From assembly GCA_016703155.1 (NCBI GenBank), contig JADJCP010000003.1, forward strand, positions 124,001 to 188,000: a DNA stretch of 64,000 nt. Reading direction: 5' to 3'. Shown here piece after piece: positions 35,042 through 44,053 of the stretch. A program made the translations under genes and the position numbers. The notes under the pieces were generated by a model. That model was not told the DNA's origin and did no database searches. It saw only the letters and a program-made list of their open reading frames with translations. Source of the stretch: Hydrogenophilales bacterium (lineage in GTDB: Bacteria > Pseudomonadota > Gammaproteobacteria > Burkholderiales > Thiobacillaceae). The first letter of the stretch is position 1; every line of letters starts with the position of its first letter.

Positions 35042-35909
35042 GCATACTCGTCAACAAGGACACCCGGGTCATCTGCCAGGGCTTCACCGGCAAACAGGGC
35101 ACCTTCCATTCCGAGCAGGCCATCGCCTATGGCACGAAGATGGTCGGCGGCGTCACGCCCGGCAAGGGCGGGCAGTCGCACCTGAACCTGCCGGTGTTCA
35201 ACACGGTGCGTGACTCGGTCCGTGCCACCGGCGCCGACGCCACCATGATCTACGTGCCCGCCGCCTATGCCGCCGACGGCATCCTCGAAGCGGCCGACGC
35301 CGGTATTCGCGTCATCGCCTGCATCACCGAGGGCATCCCGGTGCGCGATATGATCAACGTCAAGGCGGCGATCCGCGCCAACGGTGCGAACCTGATCGGC
35401 CCCAACTGCCCCGGCCTGATCACCCCGGGCGAATGCAAAATCGGCATCATGCCCGGCTTCATCCATAAACCGGCAAGGTGGGCATCGTCTCGCGTTCCGG
35501 CACGCTGACCTACGAGGCGGTCTGGCAGACCACCCAGGCCGGCCTCGGCCAGTCGACCTGCGTCGGCATCGGCGGCGACCCGATCAAGGGCCTGGATTTC
35601 ATCGAGTGCCTGGCGCTGTTCCAGGCCGACCCGCAGACCGAGGCGATCATCCTGGTCGGCGAGATCGGCGGCGCGGCCGAAGAGGCGGCGGCGGAGTACA
35701 TCCGGGCGCACGTGACCAAGCCGGTGGCGGCCTACATCGCCGGCCTGACCGCGCCCAAGGGCAAACGCATGGGCCACGCTGGCGCCATCATCGCCGGCGG
35801 TTCGGGCAAGGCCGAGGACAAGATCGCCGCCCTGGAAAAGGCCGGCGTAGTCGTCGCCCAGAGCCCGGCGGGCATGGGCGAAGCGGTGCTCAAGGCCATC
35901 GCCCGCTGA
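35038..35909 (+). CDS. sucD: succinyl-CoA ligase alpha subunit, with a single-base frameshift
   Basis: Corrected 290-residue alpha subunit carrying the CoA site and the phosphohistidine (His247 in GHAGAI after correction). The first frame reads well to GFIHKP and then turns to nonsense; the adjacent frame continues GKVGIVSRSGTLTYEAVWQT to the end. One G is missing in the run at 35472-35473. A normal partner subunit and the conserved sequence on both sides suggest a sequencing deletion. holC starts five bases after the stop. Confidence 0.93.
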
Positions 35910-35914
35910 GCGCC

Positions 35915-36337
35915 ATGACGCGCATCGACTTCTACTCCAACACCCGAGACAAGCTGGAGATCGTCCGCAAGCTGGTCAACAAGGCGCTGGAGACCCGCCA
36001 GTCCGTTCTGATCCACGCCCCGGATGCCCGCGTTGCCGGTGAGGTCGATGCCTATCTCTGGACCCATCCGCCGCTGTCCTTCCTGCCGCATGTGCGCACC
36101 GGCCACCCGCTGGCCCGGCAGACGCCGGTGCTCATCGGCGCCGACCCGGACGAGTTGGCCAGCGCCGATCTGCTGATCAACCTCGGTCGGGAAACGCCGG
36201 CCTTCTTCGGCCGCTTTGAACGTCTGCTCGAAGTGATCGGTAACGATCCCGAGGAGATCCAGGCCGGACGCGAGCGCTACCGCTTCTACAAAGAACGCGG
36301 TTACGCCCTGAAACATAACGACATGACCGGGAAGTGA
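35915..36337 (+). CDS. holC: DNA polymerase III chi subunit HolC
   Basis: A 140-residue clamp-loader accessory protein that links the holoenzyme to single-strand binding protein. It begins MTRIDFYSNTRDKLEIVRKL and contains ADLLINLGRETPAFFGRFER and the C-terminal FYKERGYALKHND, typical of chi. The usual order is pepA-holC-valS; here valS follows after one small gene but pepA lies about 10 kb further on. It starts six bases behind sucD. Confidence 0.93.
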   Translation: MTRIDFYSNTRDKLEIVRKLVNKALETRQSVLIHAPDARVAGEVDAYLWTHPPLSFLPHVRTGHPLARQTPVLIGADPDELASADLLINLGRETPAFFGRFERLLEVIGNDPEEIQAGRERYRFYKERGYALKHNDMTGK

Positions 36338-36338
36338 T

Positions 36339-36743
36339 GTGAGCGACGCCGACGACGACATCTTCGGCAAGATCGACGCCTTGCTCGGCAAGCGCGTCGG
36401 CTTTGCCGGCGCAACCCGTCAGCGCGAGGACAACGATTTTCCCCTGTTGACCGAGGTGGTCGAGGCGCCCGGCATCGATCTGCTTCAGCCCGAGCCGTCC
36501 CCACCCGAACAACCCGAAGCACCTCTGGCCTGGCAGGAGCCGGTGCCTACACCGCTAGCTGAACCCGCGCCGGTCGAGAGCGACGAGCCTGTCGCGTCCG
36601 TCGCGGCCGACGACATCGAACCGATGCCCGCCACCGAAGCTCCGCCCGTCAAGGAGCCGCCAGCCCTCCAGGACGCCGAGTTCGAAGCCATGCTGCGGCG
36701 GATCATCCGCGAGGAACTGGAACGACTCCTCGGGCGCGGCTGA
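36339..36743 (+). CDS. small acidic Pro-rich protein between holC and valS
   Basis: A 134-residue protein beginning at a GTG one base after the holC stop. Residues 1-45 carry an ordered-looking start (MSDADDDIFGKIDALLGKRV), 50-115 are Pro/Glu/Ala-rich low complexity, and the last 22 residues form a charged helix (EAMLRRIIREELERLLG) suggesting a protein-docking or coiled-coil end. No catalytic motif or membrane segment is present. A gene of this type is common at this position in betaproteobacteria, but no function is known to me. Confidence 0.65.
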   Translation: MSDADDDIFGKIDALLGKRVGFAGATRQREDNDFPLLTEVVEAPGIDLLQPEPSPPEQPEAPLAWQEPVPTPLAEPAPVESDEPVASVAADDIEPMPATEAPPVKEPPALQDAEFEAMLRRIIREELERLLGRG

Positions 36744-36825
36744 GTCGCCGGCGCTTGCTATAATCCCCGCCTTCGCGCTGTCCGCCGCGTCGGGCACGCA
36801 CATACAGATCACTCCGGTACCGACC

Positions 36826-39564
36826 ATGGAACTCGCCAAAAGCTACGAACCCCACGACATCGAAAAACGCTGGTATGCCCATTGGGAAGCGTCCGGCTAT
36901 TACAAAATGGGGCAGGCGGAGAACCGGCCGTTCTATTGCATCCTGTTGCCGCCGCCCAACGTCACCGGCACGCTGCACATGGGCCACGCCTTCCAGCACA
37001 CCCTGATGGACGCGCTGACCCGCTACCACCGCATGAAGGGCGACAACACCCTCTGGCAGCCGGGCACCGACCACGCCGGCATCGCTACGCAGATCGTCGT
37101 CGAGCGCCAGCTCGATGCCCAGAAGATCACCCGCCACGACCTCGGCCGGGAAAAATTCCTGGAGAAGGTCTGGGAATGGAAGGAACACTCCGGCTCGACC
37201 ATCACCCGGCAGATGCGTCGCCTGGGTACCTCACCGGCCTGGGAGCGCGAGCGCTTCACCATGGACGACGGCCTCTCGAAGGCGGTCACCGAGGTCTTCG
37301 TCAAGCTCTATGAGCAGGGCCTGATCTATCGCGGCAAGCGCCTGGTCAACTGGGACCCGGTGCTGGGCACGGCGGTGTCTGATCTGGAAGTGGTGAGCAC
37401 CGAGGAAGACGGCTTCATCTGGGAGATCAACTATCCTCTGGAGGATGGCAGCGGTGTGCTGACCGTCGCCACCACCCGCCCGGAGACGCTGCTCGGCGAT
37501 ACCGCCGTGGCGGTGAATCCCGCCGACGAGCGTTATGCCCATCTGGTCGGCAAGTCGGTGCGCCTGCCGGTGGCCGAACGGACCATTCCGATCATCGCCG
37601 ACGATTACGTCGACCGCGAGTTCGGCACCGGCGTGGTGAAGATCACCCCGGCGCACGACTTCAACGACTGGCAGGTGGGTCAGCGCCATAGTCTCGCAGC
37701 CATCAACGTTCTCACCCTGGACGCCAGGATGAACGAGTTCGCGCCGGCCGAGTATCAGGGCCTGGACCGCTATGTGGCGCGTCAGAAGATCCTCGACGAG
37801 TTGCAGGCCAAGGGCCTGCTGGTCTCGGCCAAGCCGCACAAGCTGATGATTCCGCGTGGCGACCGCACCCACGCGGTGATCGAGCCGATGCTCACCGACC
37901 AGTGGTTCATGAGCATGCAAGGCCTGGCCAAGCAGGCGCTGGGCGTGGTCGATTCCGGCGAGCTGAAGTTCGTCCCGGAGAACTGGACCACCACCTACCG
38001 CCAGTGGCTGGAGAACATCCAGGACTGGTGCGTCTCGAGGCAACTGTGGTGGGGCCACCGCATCCCCGCCTGGTACGACGAGGCCGGCAACATCTACGTC
38101 GCGCGCAGCGAGGCCGAGGCCATCAAGCAGGCCAACGGCGCCCGGATCACGCGCGACGAGGATGTCCTGGACACCTGGTTCTCCTCGGCGCTGTGGCCGT
38201 TCTCGACCCTGGGCTGGCCCAAGGACACCTGGGAGCTGAAGCACTATCTGCCAACCTCGGTGCTCGTTACCGGCTTTGACATCATTTTCTTCTGGGTGGC
38301 GCGCATGGTCATGATGACCCTGCATTTCACCGGCAAGGTGCCGTTCAAAGAGGTCTACGTCACCGGCCTGGTGCGCGATTCGCACGGCAACAAGATGTCG
38401 AAGTCCAAGGGCAACGTCCTCGATCCGATTGATTTAATAGACGGTATCGCCCTCGACGACCTGATCGGCAAGCGCACCAGCGGCCTGATGAACCCGAAGC
38501 AGGCGGACAGCATCGCCAAGACCACGAAGAAGGAATTCCCCGAGGGCATCGCCAGCTTCGGGACGGATGCCTTGAGGTTCACCTTCGCTTCGCTGGCCTC
38601 GCACGGCCGCGACATCAAGTTCGACCTGCAACGCTGCGAGGGCTACCGCAACTTCTGCAACAAGCTCTGGAACGCGACGCGCTTCGTGCTGATGAACTGC
38701 GCCGAGCAGGACACGGGTCTCGATGAGGCCCTGCCGCTGGAATTCAGCTTCGTCGACCGCTGGATCCTTGGGCGTCTGGAGACCGCCAAGGCGAGCGTCC
38801 ATGAAGGCATGACGCAATACCGCTTCGACAACGCCGCGCGCGCCATCTACGAACTCGTCTGGGACGAGTATTGCGACTGGTATCTGGAACTCGCCAAGAC
38901 ACAGATCGCCAACGGTTCGGACGCCGCCAAGCGCGCCACCCGGCGCACCCTGGTGCGCGTCCTGGAAGAGGTGTTGCGAGTAGCGCACCCGATCATCCCG
39001 TTCATCACCGAGGAACTCTGGCAGTCGGTGGCGCCGCTGGCCGGCGCCCAGGGCACCAGCATCATGCACGCGCCTTTCCCGGAGGCCGATGCCAACAAGA
39101 TCGACGCCGGCGCTGCCGCCGAGATGGAGCGCCTCAAGGCGTTGATCAACGCCTGTCGCAACCTGCGCGGCGAGATGAACATTGCGCCGTCCAACAAGGT
39201 GCCGCTGAATATCGAAGGCGACGCCGAACGGGTTGCGGTGTACGCGCCCTACATGCAGTTGCTGGCGCGTCTCTCCGAGGTCAGCGCCCGGACGCCGCTG
39301 CCGGATAGCGACGCGCCGGTGGCCATCGTCGGCGACTGGCGCCTGATGTTGCACATCGAGGTCGATCCGGAGGCCGAAAAGGCGCGTCTCGACAAGGAAA
39401 TCGCCCGACTCGAAGGCGAGATCAGGAAGGCCGAGGCCAAGCTGGGCAACGCCAGCTTCGTCGACAAGGCGCCCGCCGCCGTGGTCGATCAGGAACGCAA
39501 GCGCATGGCGGAATTCGCCGCCACGCTCGACAAGGTGCGCGTCCAGCGCGCCAAGCTGGGTTAA
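36826..39564 (+). CDS. valS: valyl-tRNA synthetase
   Basis: A 912-residue class I synthetase. HMGH at residues 51-54 (PPPNVTGTLHMGHAF) and KMSKS at 523-527 form the ATP site. The CP1 editing domain contains TTRPETLLGDTAVAV. The tail has the ValS-specific C-terminal coiled coil (EKARLDKEIARLEGEIRKAE). All expected domains are present; slightly shorter than E. coli (951). A small membrane protein gene starts six bases after the stop. Confidence 0.98.
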   Translation: MELAKSYEPHDIEKRWYAHWEASGYYKMGQAENRPFYCILLPPPNVTGTLHMGHAFQHTLMDALTRYHRMKGDNTLWQPGTDHAGIATQIVVERQLDAQKITRHDLGREKFLEKVWEWKEHSGSTITRQMRRLGTSPAWERERFTMDDGLSKAVTEVFVKLYEQGLIYRGKRLVNWDPVLGTAVSDLEVVSTEEDGFIWEINYPLEDGSGVLTVATTRPETLLGDTAVAVNPADERYAHLVGKSVRLPVAERTIPIIADDYVDREFGTGVVKITPAHDFNDWQVGQRHSLAAINVLTLDARMNEFAPAEYQGLDRYVARQKILDELQAKGLLVSAKPHKLMIPRGDRTHAVIEPMLTDQWFMSMQGLAKQALGVVDSGELKFVPENWTTTYRQWLENIQDWCVSRQLWWGHRIPAWYDEAGNIYVARSEAEAIKQANGARITRDEDVLDTWFSSALWPFSTLGWPKDTWELKHYLPTSVLVTGFDIIFFWVARMVMMTLHFTGKVPFKEVYVTGLVRDSHGNKMSKSKGNVLDPIDLIDGIALDDLIGKRTSGLMNPKQADSIAKTTKKEFPEGIASFGTDALRFTFASLASHGRDIKFDLQRCEGYRNFCNKLWNATRFVLMNCAEQDTGLDEALPLEFSFVDRWILGRLETAKASVHEGMTQYRFDNAARAIYELVWDEYCDWYLELAKTQIANGSDAAKRATRRTLVRVLEEVLRVAHPIIPFITEELWQSVAPLAGAQGTSIMHAPFPEADANKIDAGAAAEMERLKALINACRNLRGEMNIAPSNKVPLNIEGDAERVAVYAPYMQLLARLSEVSARTPLPDSDAPVAIVGDWRLMLHIEVDPEAEKARLDKEIARLEGEIRKAEAKLGNASFVDKAPAAVVDQERKRMAEFAATLDKVRVQRAKLG

Positions 39565-39570
39565 GGCGCC

Positions 39571-39946
39571 ATGAGATGGCGGGCGCGTTGGCAGGTGATT
39601 GTCGTGACCCTGTCCAGCCCCTATTTCTGGTGGACGCTGTTGGGCATACTCGGGGCGATCCTGGTCTGGGTTTTACATCTATTACCTGGCCATCAAATAT
39701 CTCGACACCAGCCTGTCGATCCATTCGACCTTCTGTTCCAACGATAACGAACGCAACTGGCACATCCTGGCGCTGACCATCCTGACGCCGCTGTTTCTGG
39801 TCGGGATGCTTGGGGTGATCTCGGAATGGATCACTCTCATGGAAAACCGAGCCAAGCACCGCAAGACGCCGCTCAAGGCGCTCATCTGGTTTTCCGTGCT
39901 GCTACAGGTTACGGGTGGCTTGATCCTGATTGCGCTGAAATGCTGA
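39571..39946 (+). CDS. small three-helix membrane protein, with a single-base frameshift
   Basis: Corrected 124-residue protein with three predicted transmembrane segments (about 20-42, 72-92, 104-122). It begins MRWRARWQVIVVTLSS. The frame is broken at LVW by one extra G in the GGG run at 39668-39670; the other frame gives FYIYYLAIKYLDTSLSIHST and runs to TGGLILIALKC with the stop at 39944-39946. It resembles the next gene in length, helix spacing, a central Cys and a Cys at the extreme C-terminus, so the two are probably ancient tandem copies. Function unknown. Confidence 0.65.
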
Positions 39947-39960
39947 GGCCGAGATAAGCC

Positions 39961-40338
39961 ATGCGCCAGCGACTGGCTCTGGGGTGGCAGGCGCTCAAAT
40001 CAGCCTTGTTCAGCCGGGAGCTCTGGTTGCTGCTGGTCTGGTTGCTGCTGGTCCTGGCGGCGCTGGCCTGGCTGGCCGGGTTGGCGGTAAGTCATTTCGA
40101 TACCTACTTGCGTCTCAAACCGCTGATTTGCGAGACCGGCATCGGCAATCGCCAGTTTCTGGTCGTTGCTTTGACCGCGCCGCTGGGGCTTGCCTTCGCA
40201 CTATCCGCCTTCGGCGAGCTCTGGTTGATTCGTGAAGCGCGGCGCAGCGGCCATCAAGCACGCTGGCGACACTTCATGCTCTTCACTTGCCTCGCCGCGC
40301 TCGGCGCGGTGCTGACCTTTTACTCGCTCGGATGTTAA
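39961..40338 (+). CDS. small three-helix membrane protein, paralogue of the preceding gene
   Basis: A 125-residue protein with hydrophobic segments at about 22-45, 74-93 and 105-122, a Cys in the periplasmic loop (ICETGIGNRQ), a basic cytoplasmic loop (IREARRSGHQARWRH) and a C-terminal Cys (SLGC). The pattern mirrors the upstream gene: Cys-Asn-Arg loop, an LTAPLGLAFALSAFGELWLIRE helix matching LTILTPLFLVGMLGVISEW, and a final Cys. It overlaps the opposing gene end by four bases. I do not recognise the family. Confidence 0.68.
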   Translation: MRQRLALGWQALKSALFSRELWLLLVWLLLVLAALAWLAGLAVSHFDTYLRLKPLICETGIGNRQFLVVALTAPLGLAFALSAFGELWLIREARRSGHQARWRHFMLFTCLAALGAVLTFYSLGC

Positions 40339-40862
40339 TTGGCGGCGCAGGTGGCGCCCACGCGGGTGATGACGGCGTGTTCCCGGAAATCGAGAAATTC
40401 GCCATGCGCCGTGCGTGTATCCATCACGAACGACCTGCCATCGCCCAGGACAACTTCGACATTGATCGGAATTGGTTTTTTGGTCCACTTCACCCGACAC
40501 TCCCCACCCAAGCGCCAGGATTTGCCAAATAGGGTGTCCTGGGCAATCGTGCAATGCTTCTCTTCCAGCCAGTCGAGGATCACCCGACGCGGGTCGTTGC
40601 CGATGCAGACATGACTGCTTCCGTTGTCGGCCTTCTTGTAGTGCAGCATGTCGATCCTGGCTTTACGGTCATAGGTAATCAACCAATCCCCGGCGGGCAT
40701 GTAGCGCGAGAGTTCGCTGGCGGGAGTCGACCAGGCCACGGATGTCACGCCCAGCCCAAGGAGCACGCTGGTTGAGGCCAGCCAAAGCAGACGCCGCGCC
40801 GCGGCCTGTGCGGAGAAGGTCGAGGCGCAGGCCGGAAGGCTGATAACGGCGATGGGTTTCAT
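40335..40862 (-). CDS. secreted protein of unknown function, possibly DUF3617-like
   Basis: About 175 residues from the chosen ATG (40862); a GTG 30 bases further out is also possible. A hydrophobic segment at about 25-46 (RRLLWLASTSVLLGLG) looks like a signal or anchor. The remainder has four to five cysteines in a pattern (HVCIGND, KHCTI, GGECRVKW, GATCAAN) that recalls DUF3617 proteins, with ILDWLEEKHCTI between. The match is loose. It is convergent with the second small membrane protein and lies 180 bases beyond the proB end. Confidence 0.55.
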   Translation of the reverse strand: MKPIAVISLPACASTFSAQAAARRLLWLASTSVLLGLGVTSVAWSTPASELSRYMPAGDWLITYDRKARIDMLHYKKADNGSSHVCIGNDPRRVILDWLEEKHCTIAQDTLFGKSWRLGGECRVKWTKKPIPINVEVVLGDGRSFVMDTRTAHGEFLDFREHAVITRVGATCAAN

Positions 40863-41031
40863 GGGGCTGGTTTCAGAAAGCAGGATAGTCACTGACCCAT
40901 CACTCCGGGATTAGTTTCCAGGGTATGCAGTGTGTGAATTCACACCGTGCCTGGTTAAAGCAAGGCCAGATTGTGGCTCCGGCCGCTGCTTCGCAGCTTC
41001 ACATCGGCTACGCCGATATGAGCCTACACCG

Positions 41032-41064
41032 CAACCCTGCCCTGCTCAAAGCAGGGCAAGGTTG
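41032..41064 (-). terminator. long hairpin overlapping the proB stop
   Basis: CAACCCTGCCCTGC on the left and GCAGGGCAAGGTTG on the right pair across a TCAAA loop with one C-A mismatch, giving about 13 base pairs. The right arm is the last codons of proB. No T run follows on the minus strand. The rest of the 40893-41031 stretch has only a similar, weaker GCCTGGTTAAAGCAAGGC half-repeat and nothing gene-like. Confidence 0.5.
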
Positions 41065-42167
41065 TCCCGGTGGATGAGCTCGGGTTCGTCGAGATGGCCG
41101 AGGATGACTTCGATTTCCGAACTCGGGTGGCGCATGATGCGGCGAGCTTCGTCCGCGCTGTAATTACTCAGCCCGTGGGCGATGTCGTGACCGTCCGGCG
41201 CGACACAGGCGACGATTTCGCCTCGCTGGAATTGACCGACAACCTCGCTGACGCCGATGGGCAGCAGGCTCTTGCCTTGTTCGACCAGGGCCTTGACGGC
41301 GCCGGCATCGAGCATCAGTTTGCCGCGTACCTGGAGGTGGTCGGCGAGCCACTGGCGGCGGGCCGCGCAGGTCGCCTGATCGGCGATCAACTGGCTGCCG
41401 ATGGCTTCGCCGGCGGCCAGGCGCAGCAACACCTTGTCCTCGCGACCGCTGGCGATGACAGTGTGGGCGCCACTGCGCGCCGCGCGTTTTGCCGCCAGGA
41501 TCTTGGTCAGCATGCCGCCGCGACCGATGGCGCTGCCGGCGCCGCCGGCCATCTTTTCCAGTTCCGGGTCGCCTGCCTTTGCTTCGCGCACTAGCGTGGC
41601 GCTCGGATCCTTGCGCGGGTCGGCGGTATACAGGCCGGGCTGGTCGGTGAGGATGATCAGGGCGTCGGCCTCGATCAGATTGGCAACCAGCGCACCCAGG
41701 GTATCGTTGTCGCCGACCTTGATTTCATCGGTGGTGACCGTGTCGTTCTCGTTGATGATGGGGATGACCTTGAGGCCAAGCAGGGTACGCAGGGTGCTGC
41801 GCGCATTCAGATAGCGCTCGCGGTCGGCGAGATCGGCATGGGTCAGCAGGATCTGGGCGCTATGCAGGCCGTGCAAGCGAAAGCAGCGCTCGTAGGCCTC
41901 GATCAGGCCCATCTGGCCGACGGCGGCGGCGGCCTGGAGTTCGGACAGGATTTTGGGGCGTTTCTGCCAGCCTAGCCGTTGCATGCCCTCGGCGATGGCA
42001 CCGCTGGAGACCAGGACGACTTCCTTGCCTTGTTTGGACAACGCGGCGATCTGTTCCGCCCAGCGTGCCAGACGGTTGTGATCCAGCCCCCGGCCTTCAT
42101 TGGTGACCAGGGCGCTGCCGACCTTGACGACGATGCGCTCGGCGCTGGCGATGACGGAGGGTGTCAT
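41046..42167 (-). CDS. proB: glutamate 5-kinase
   Basis: A 373-residue kinase catalysing the first step of proline synthesis. The amino-acid kinase domain (1-260) has IVVKVGSALVTNEG, VSSGAIAEG and the substrate motif INENDTVTTDEIKVGDNDTL; the C-terminal PUA domain starts near 280 (GKLMLDAGAVKALVEQGKSL). Length fits E. coli (367). The start overlaps the obgE stop by four bases, placing proB downstream of the rplU-rpmA-obgE cluster; proA is not here. Confidence 0.96.
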   Translation of the reverse strand: MTPSVIASAERIVVKVGSALVTNEGRGLDHNRLARWAEQIAALSKQGKEVVLVSSGAIAEGMQRLGWQKRPKILSELQAAAAVGQMGLIEAYERCFRLHGLHSAQILLTHADLADRERYLNARSTLRTLLGLKVIPIINENDTVTTDEIKVGDNDTLGALVANLIEADALIILTDQPGLYTADPRKDPSATLVREAKAGDPELEKMAGGAGSAIGRGGMLTKILAAKRAARSGAHTVIASGREDKVLLRLAAGEAIGSQLIADQATCAARRQWLADHLQVRGKLMLDAGAVKALVEQGKSLLPIGVSEVVGQFQRGEIVACVAPDGHDIAHGLSNYSADEARRIMRHPSSEIEVILGHLDEPELIHRDNLALL

Positions 42168-43243
42168 GCGTCGGCCTCTCCCGTGTCCCCAGCCGCCTCC
42201 GCGGGCTCGTCGGCGTGTGGGTCTTCCGTGCGTTTTACGCTGTCCAGGTGTTCCATGATGGCGTACACCAAGGGCTTGCATTGCCCGCCGTTGATCGCGG
42301 CGATGGTGAATACCGGGCCGTCCCAGCCCAGGGCGGCGACAAAATCCGCGCGGCGTTGGTCGCGTTCTTCCTCGGGCACCAGATCCATCTTGTTCAGGAC
42401 CAGCCAGCGCGGCTTGCGGTACAGCGCTTCCTCGTACTTGAGCAGTTCCTGGATGATGGCCTTGGCCTCGCGTACCGGGTCGATTTCGGGTCGAGCGGCG
42501 CCATGTCGACCAGATGCAGCAGCAGTCGTGTCCGTGCCAGGTGACGCAGGAACTGGTGGCCCAGGCCGGCGCCTTCCGCGGCACCTTCGATCAGGCCGGG
42601 GATGTCGGCGACGACGAAGCTCGCGTCGTGCGCCACCCGGACTACGCCGAGATTCGGGTGCAGCGTGGTGAACGGGTAGTCGGCGACCTTGGGCTTGGCC
42701 GCGGAGACGGCGCGGATGAAGGTCGATTTGCCGGCGTTGGGCATGCCCAGCAGGCCGACATCGGCGAGTACCTTCAGTTCCAGTCTCAGGATGTGTTCTT
42801 CACCGGGTTCGCCCGGGGTGTGCTGGCGTGGCGCGCGGTTGGTGCTCGATTTGAAATGCAGATTGCCCAGACCGCCGTTGCCACCCCTTGGCGACCAGGG
42901 CGCGTTGCCCGTCAGCGGCAAGATCGGCCATGATTTCGCCCGTATCGGCTTCGGTGATGACCGTGCCGACCGGCACATGCAGGGTCATGTCGTCACCGCC
43001 CTTGCCGTAGCAATCGGCACCACGACCACTCTCGCCGTTCTGGGCGCGATAGACGCGGGTGAAGCGGTATTCGACCAGGGTATTGATATTGCGGTCGGCC
43101 ACCGCCCAGATGCTGCCGCCCTTGCCGCCGTCACCGCCGTCGGGGCCGCCGCGCGGAATGAATTTCTCGCGCCGGAAGCTGGACGAACCGTTGCCGCCTT
43201 TGCCGGCGATGACTTCGATGCGTGCTTCGTCGATGAATTTCAT
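42164..43243 (-). CDS. obgE: GTPase ObgE/CgtA, with two single-base frameshifts
   Basis: Corrected length is 359 residues. The glycine-rich Obg domain is at the start (FRREKFIPRGGPDGGDGG), the P loop GMPNAGKST at about 166-174, DIPGL in G3 and NKMDLV in the lost G4 region. Frame breaks: an extra base in the CCCC run (plus strand) at 42884-42887 after LVAKG, and a missing base in the GGG run at 42488-42490 after MAPLDP. One insertion and one deletion restore total length, but the central 130 codons would be misread without correction. Obg is essential, so both are very likely sequence errors. It overlaps proB by four bases. Confidence 0.92.
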
Positions 43244-43263
43244 GATTGCGTGATGACCGGGTC

Positions 43264-43297
43264 TGGAAAATAAAAAGCCCTATCCGCGGATAGGGCT
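43264..43297 (-). terminator. rho-independent terminator between rpmA and obgE
   Basis: On the minus strand a 22-base perfect palindrome (arm AGCCCTATCCG, 43276-43297) is followed by TTTTTATTTT. It is 25 bases after the rpmA stop, so it likely ends most rplU-rpmA transcripts and lowers obgE-proB expression. Confidence 0.85.
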
Positions 43298-43322
43298 CTT
43301 GCGGTACGGCGCGGACTGGCTG

Positions 43323-43586
43323 TCAGGCCTGAACCGGCAGCACGTTGACCGTGCGGCGCTTGCGCGGACCCTTGACGGTGAATTCCACCATGCCCTCGAT
43401 CAGAGCGAACAGCGTGTAGTCCTTGCCCAGGCCGACATTGACGCCGGGGTGGAACTGGGTGCCGCGCTGGCGAACGATAATGTTGCCCGCCGGGACAACC
43501 TGACCGCCGTAGCGCTTCACGCCCAGCATCTTCGGTTTGGAATCGCGACCGTTACGTGAACTGCCGCCTGCCTTCTTGTGTGCCAT
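43323..43586 (-). CDS. rpmA: 50S ribosomal protein L27
   Basis: An 87-residue ribosomal protein. It begins MAHKKAGGSSRNGRDSKPK, whose N-terminal tail reaches the peptidyl transferase centre, and continues with RYGGQVVPAGNIIVRQRGT. No insertion or truncation. It follows rplU after 15 bases on the same strand and precedes a strong terminator. Confidence 0.98.
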   Translation of the reverse strand: MAHKKAGGSSRNGRDSKPKMLGVKRYGGQVVPAGNIIVRQRGTQFHPGVNVGLGKDYTLFALIEGMVEFTVKGPRKRRTVNVLPVQA

Positions 43587-43601
43587 GGTTCAACTCTCCA
43601 A

Positions 43602-43913
43602 TCAGGCGGAAATGCCGTCGATGCGGATTTCCGTGAAGTTCTGACGGTGACCCTGGGTCTTGCGGTAGTGCTTGCGGCGACGCATCTTGAAGATCATCAC
43701 CTTGTCACCGCGACCGTGGGCCAGAACGGTCGCCTTGACGCTGGCACCGGCCAGGATAGGCGCACCGATCTTGACGTTATCGCCGTCGGCGACCATCAGC
43801 ACGTCGTTGATCTCGATTTCGCTGCCCACTTCGGCGGGCAGGCTTTCCACTTTAAGTTTGCCACCGGCGGCCACTTTGTATTGTTTACCGCCAGTACGGA
43901 TAACCGCGTACAT
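43602..43913 (-). CDS. rplU: 50S ribosomal protein L21
   Basis: A 103-residue ribosomal protein that binds 23S rRNA domain V region. Starts MYAVIRTGGKQYKVAAGGKL and ends RQNFTEIRIDGISA, with KMRRRKHYRKTQGHR basic stretch. Standard length. A near-consensus promoter lies at 43952-43980. rpmA follows after 15 bases. Confidence 0.98.
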   Translation of the reverse strand: MYAVIRTGGKQYKVAAGGKLKVESLPAEVGSEIEINDVLMVADGDNVKIGAPILAGASVKATVLAHGRGDKVMIFKMRRRKHYRKTQGHRQNFTEIRIDGISA

Positions 43914-43951
43914 GCTTCGCTCCGGAATTTGCGTCGACTAAAGAACTGCGG

Positions 43952-43980
43952 ATTGTATGCAGTTTCGGTTTGTTAGGCAA
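43952..43980 (-). promoter_or_regulatory. sigma-70 promoter for rplU-rpmA
   Basis: On the minus strand TTGCCT (43975-43980) and TACAAT (43952-43957) are separated by exactly 17 bases. It ends 38 bases before the rplU start, as expected for a strongly expressed ribosomal protein operon. Confidence 0.65.
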
Positions 43981-44053
43981 ACACTTCTTTATCCTCTTTG
44001 GTGGACAGGCATATTATGTGCGCCGAATCGACTGAAATTCCCACGCTCAAATA

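Noticed and set aside
40893..41045. Possible small RNA in the gap before the proB end
   Set aside because: Only two hairpins and no promoter; nothing supports a separate RNA.
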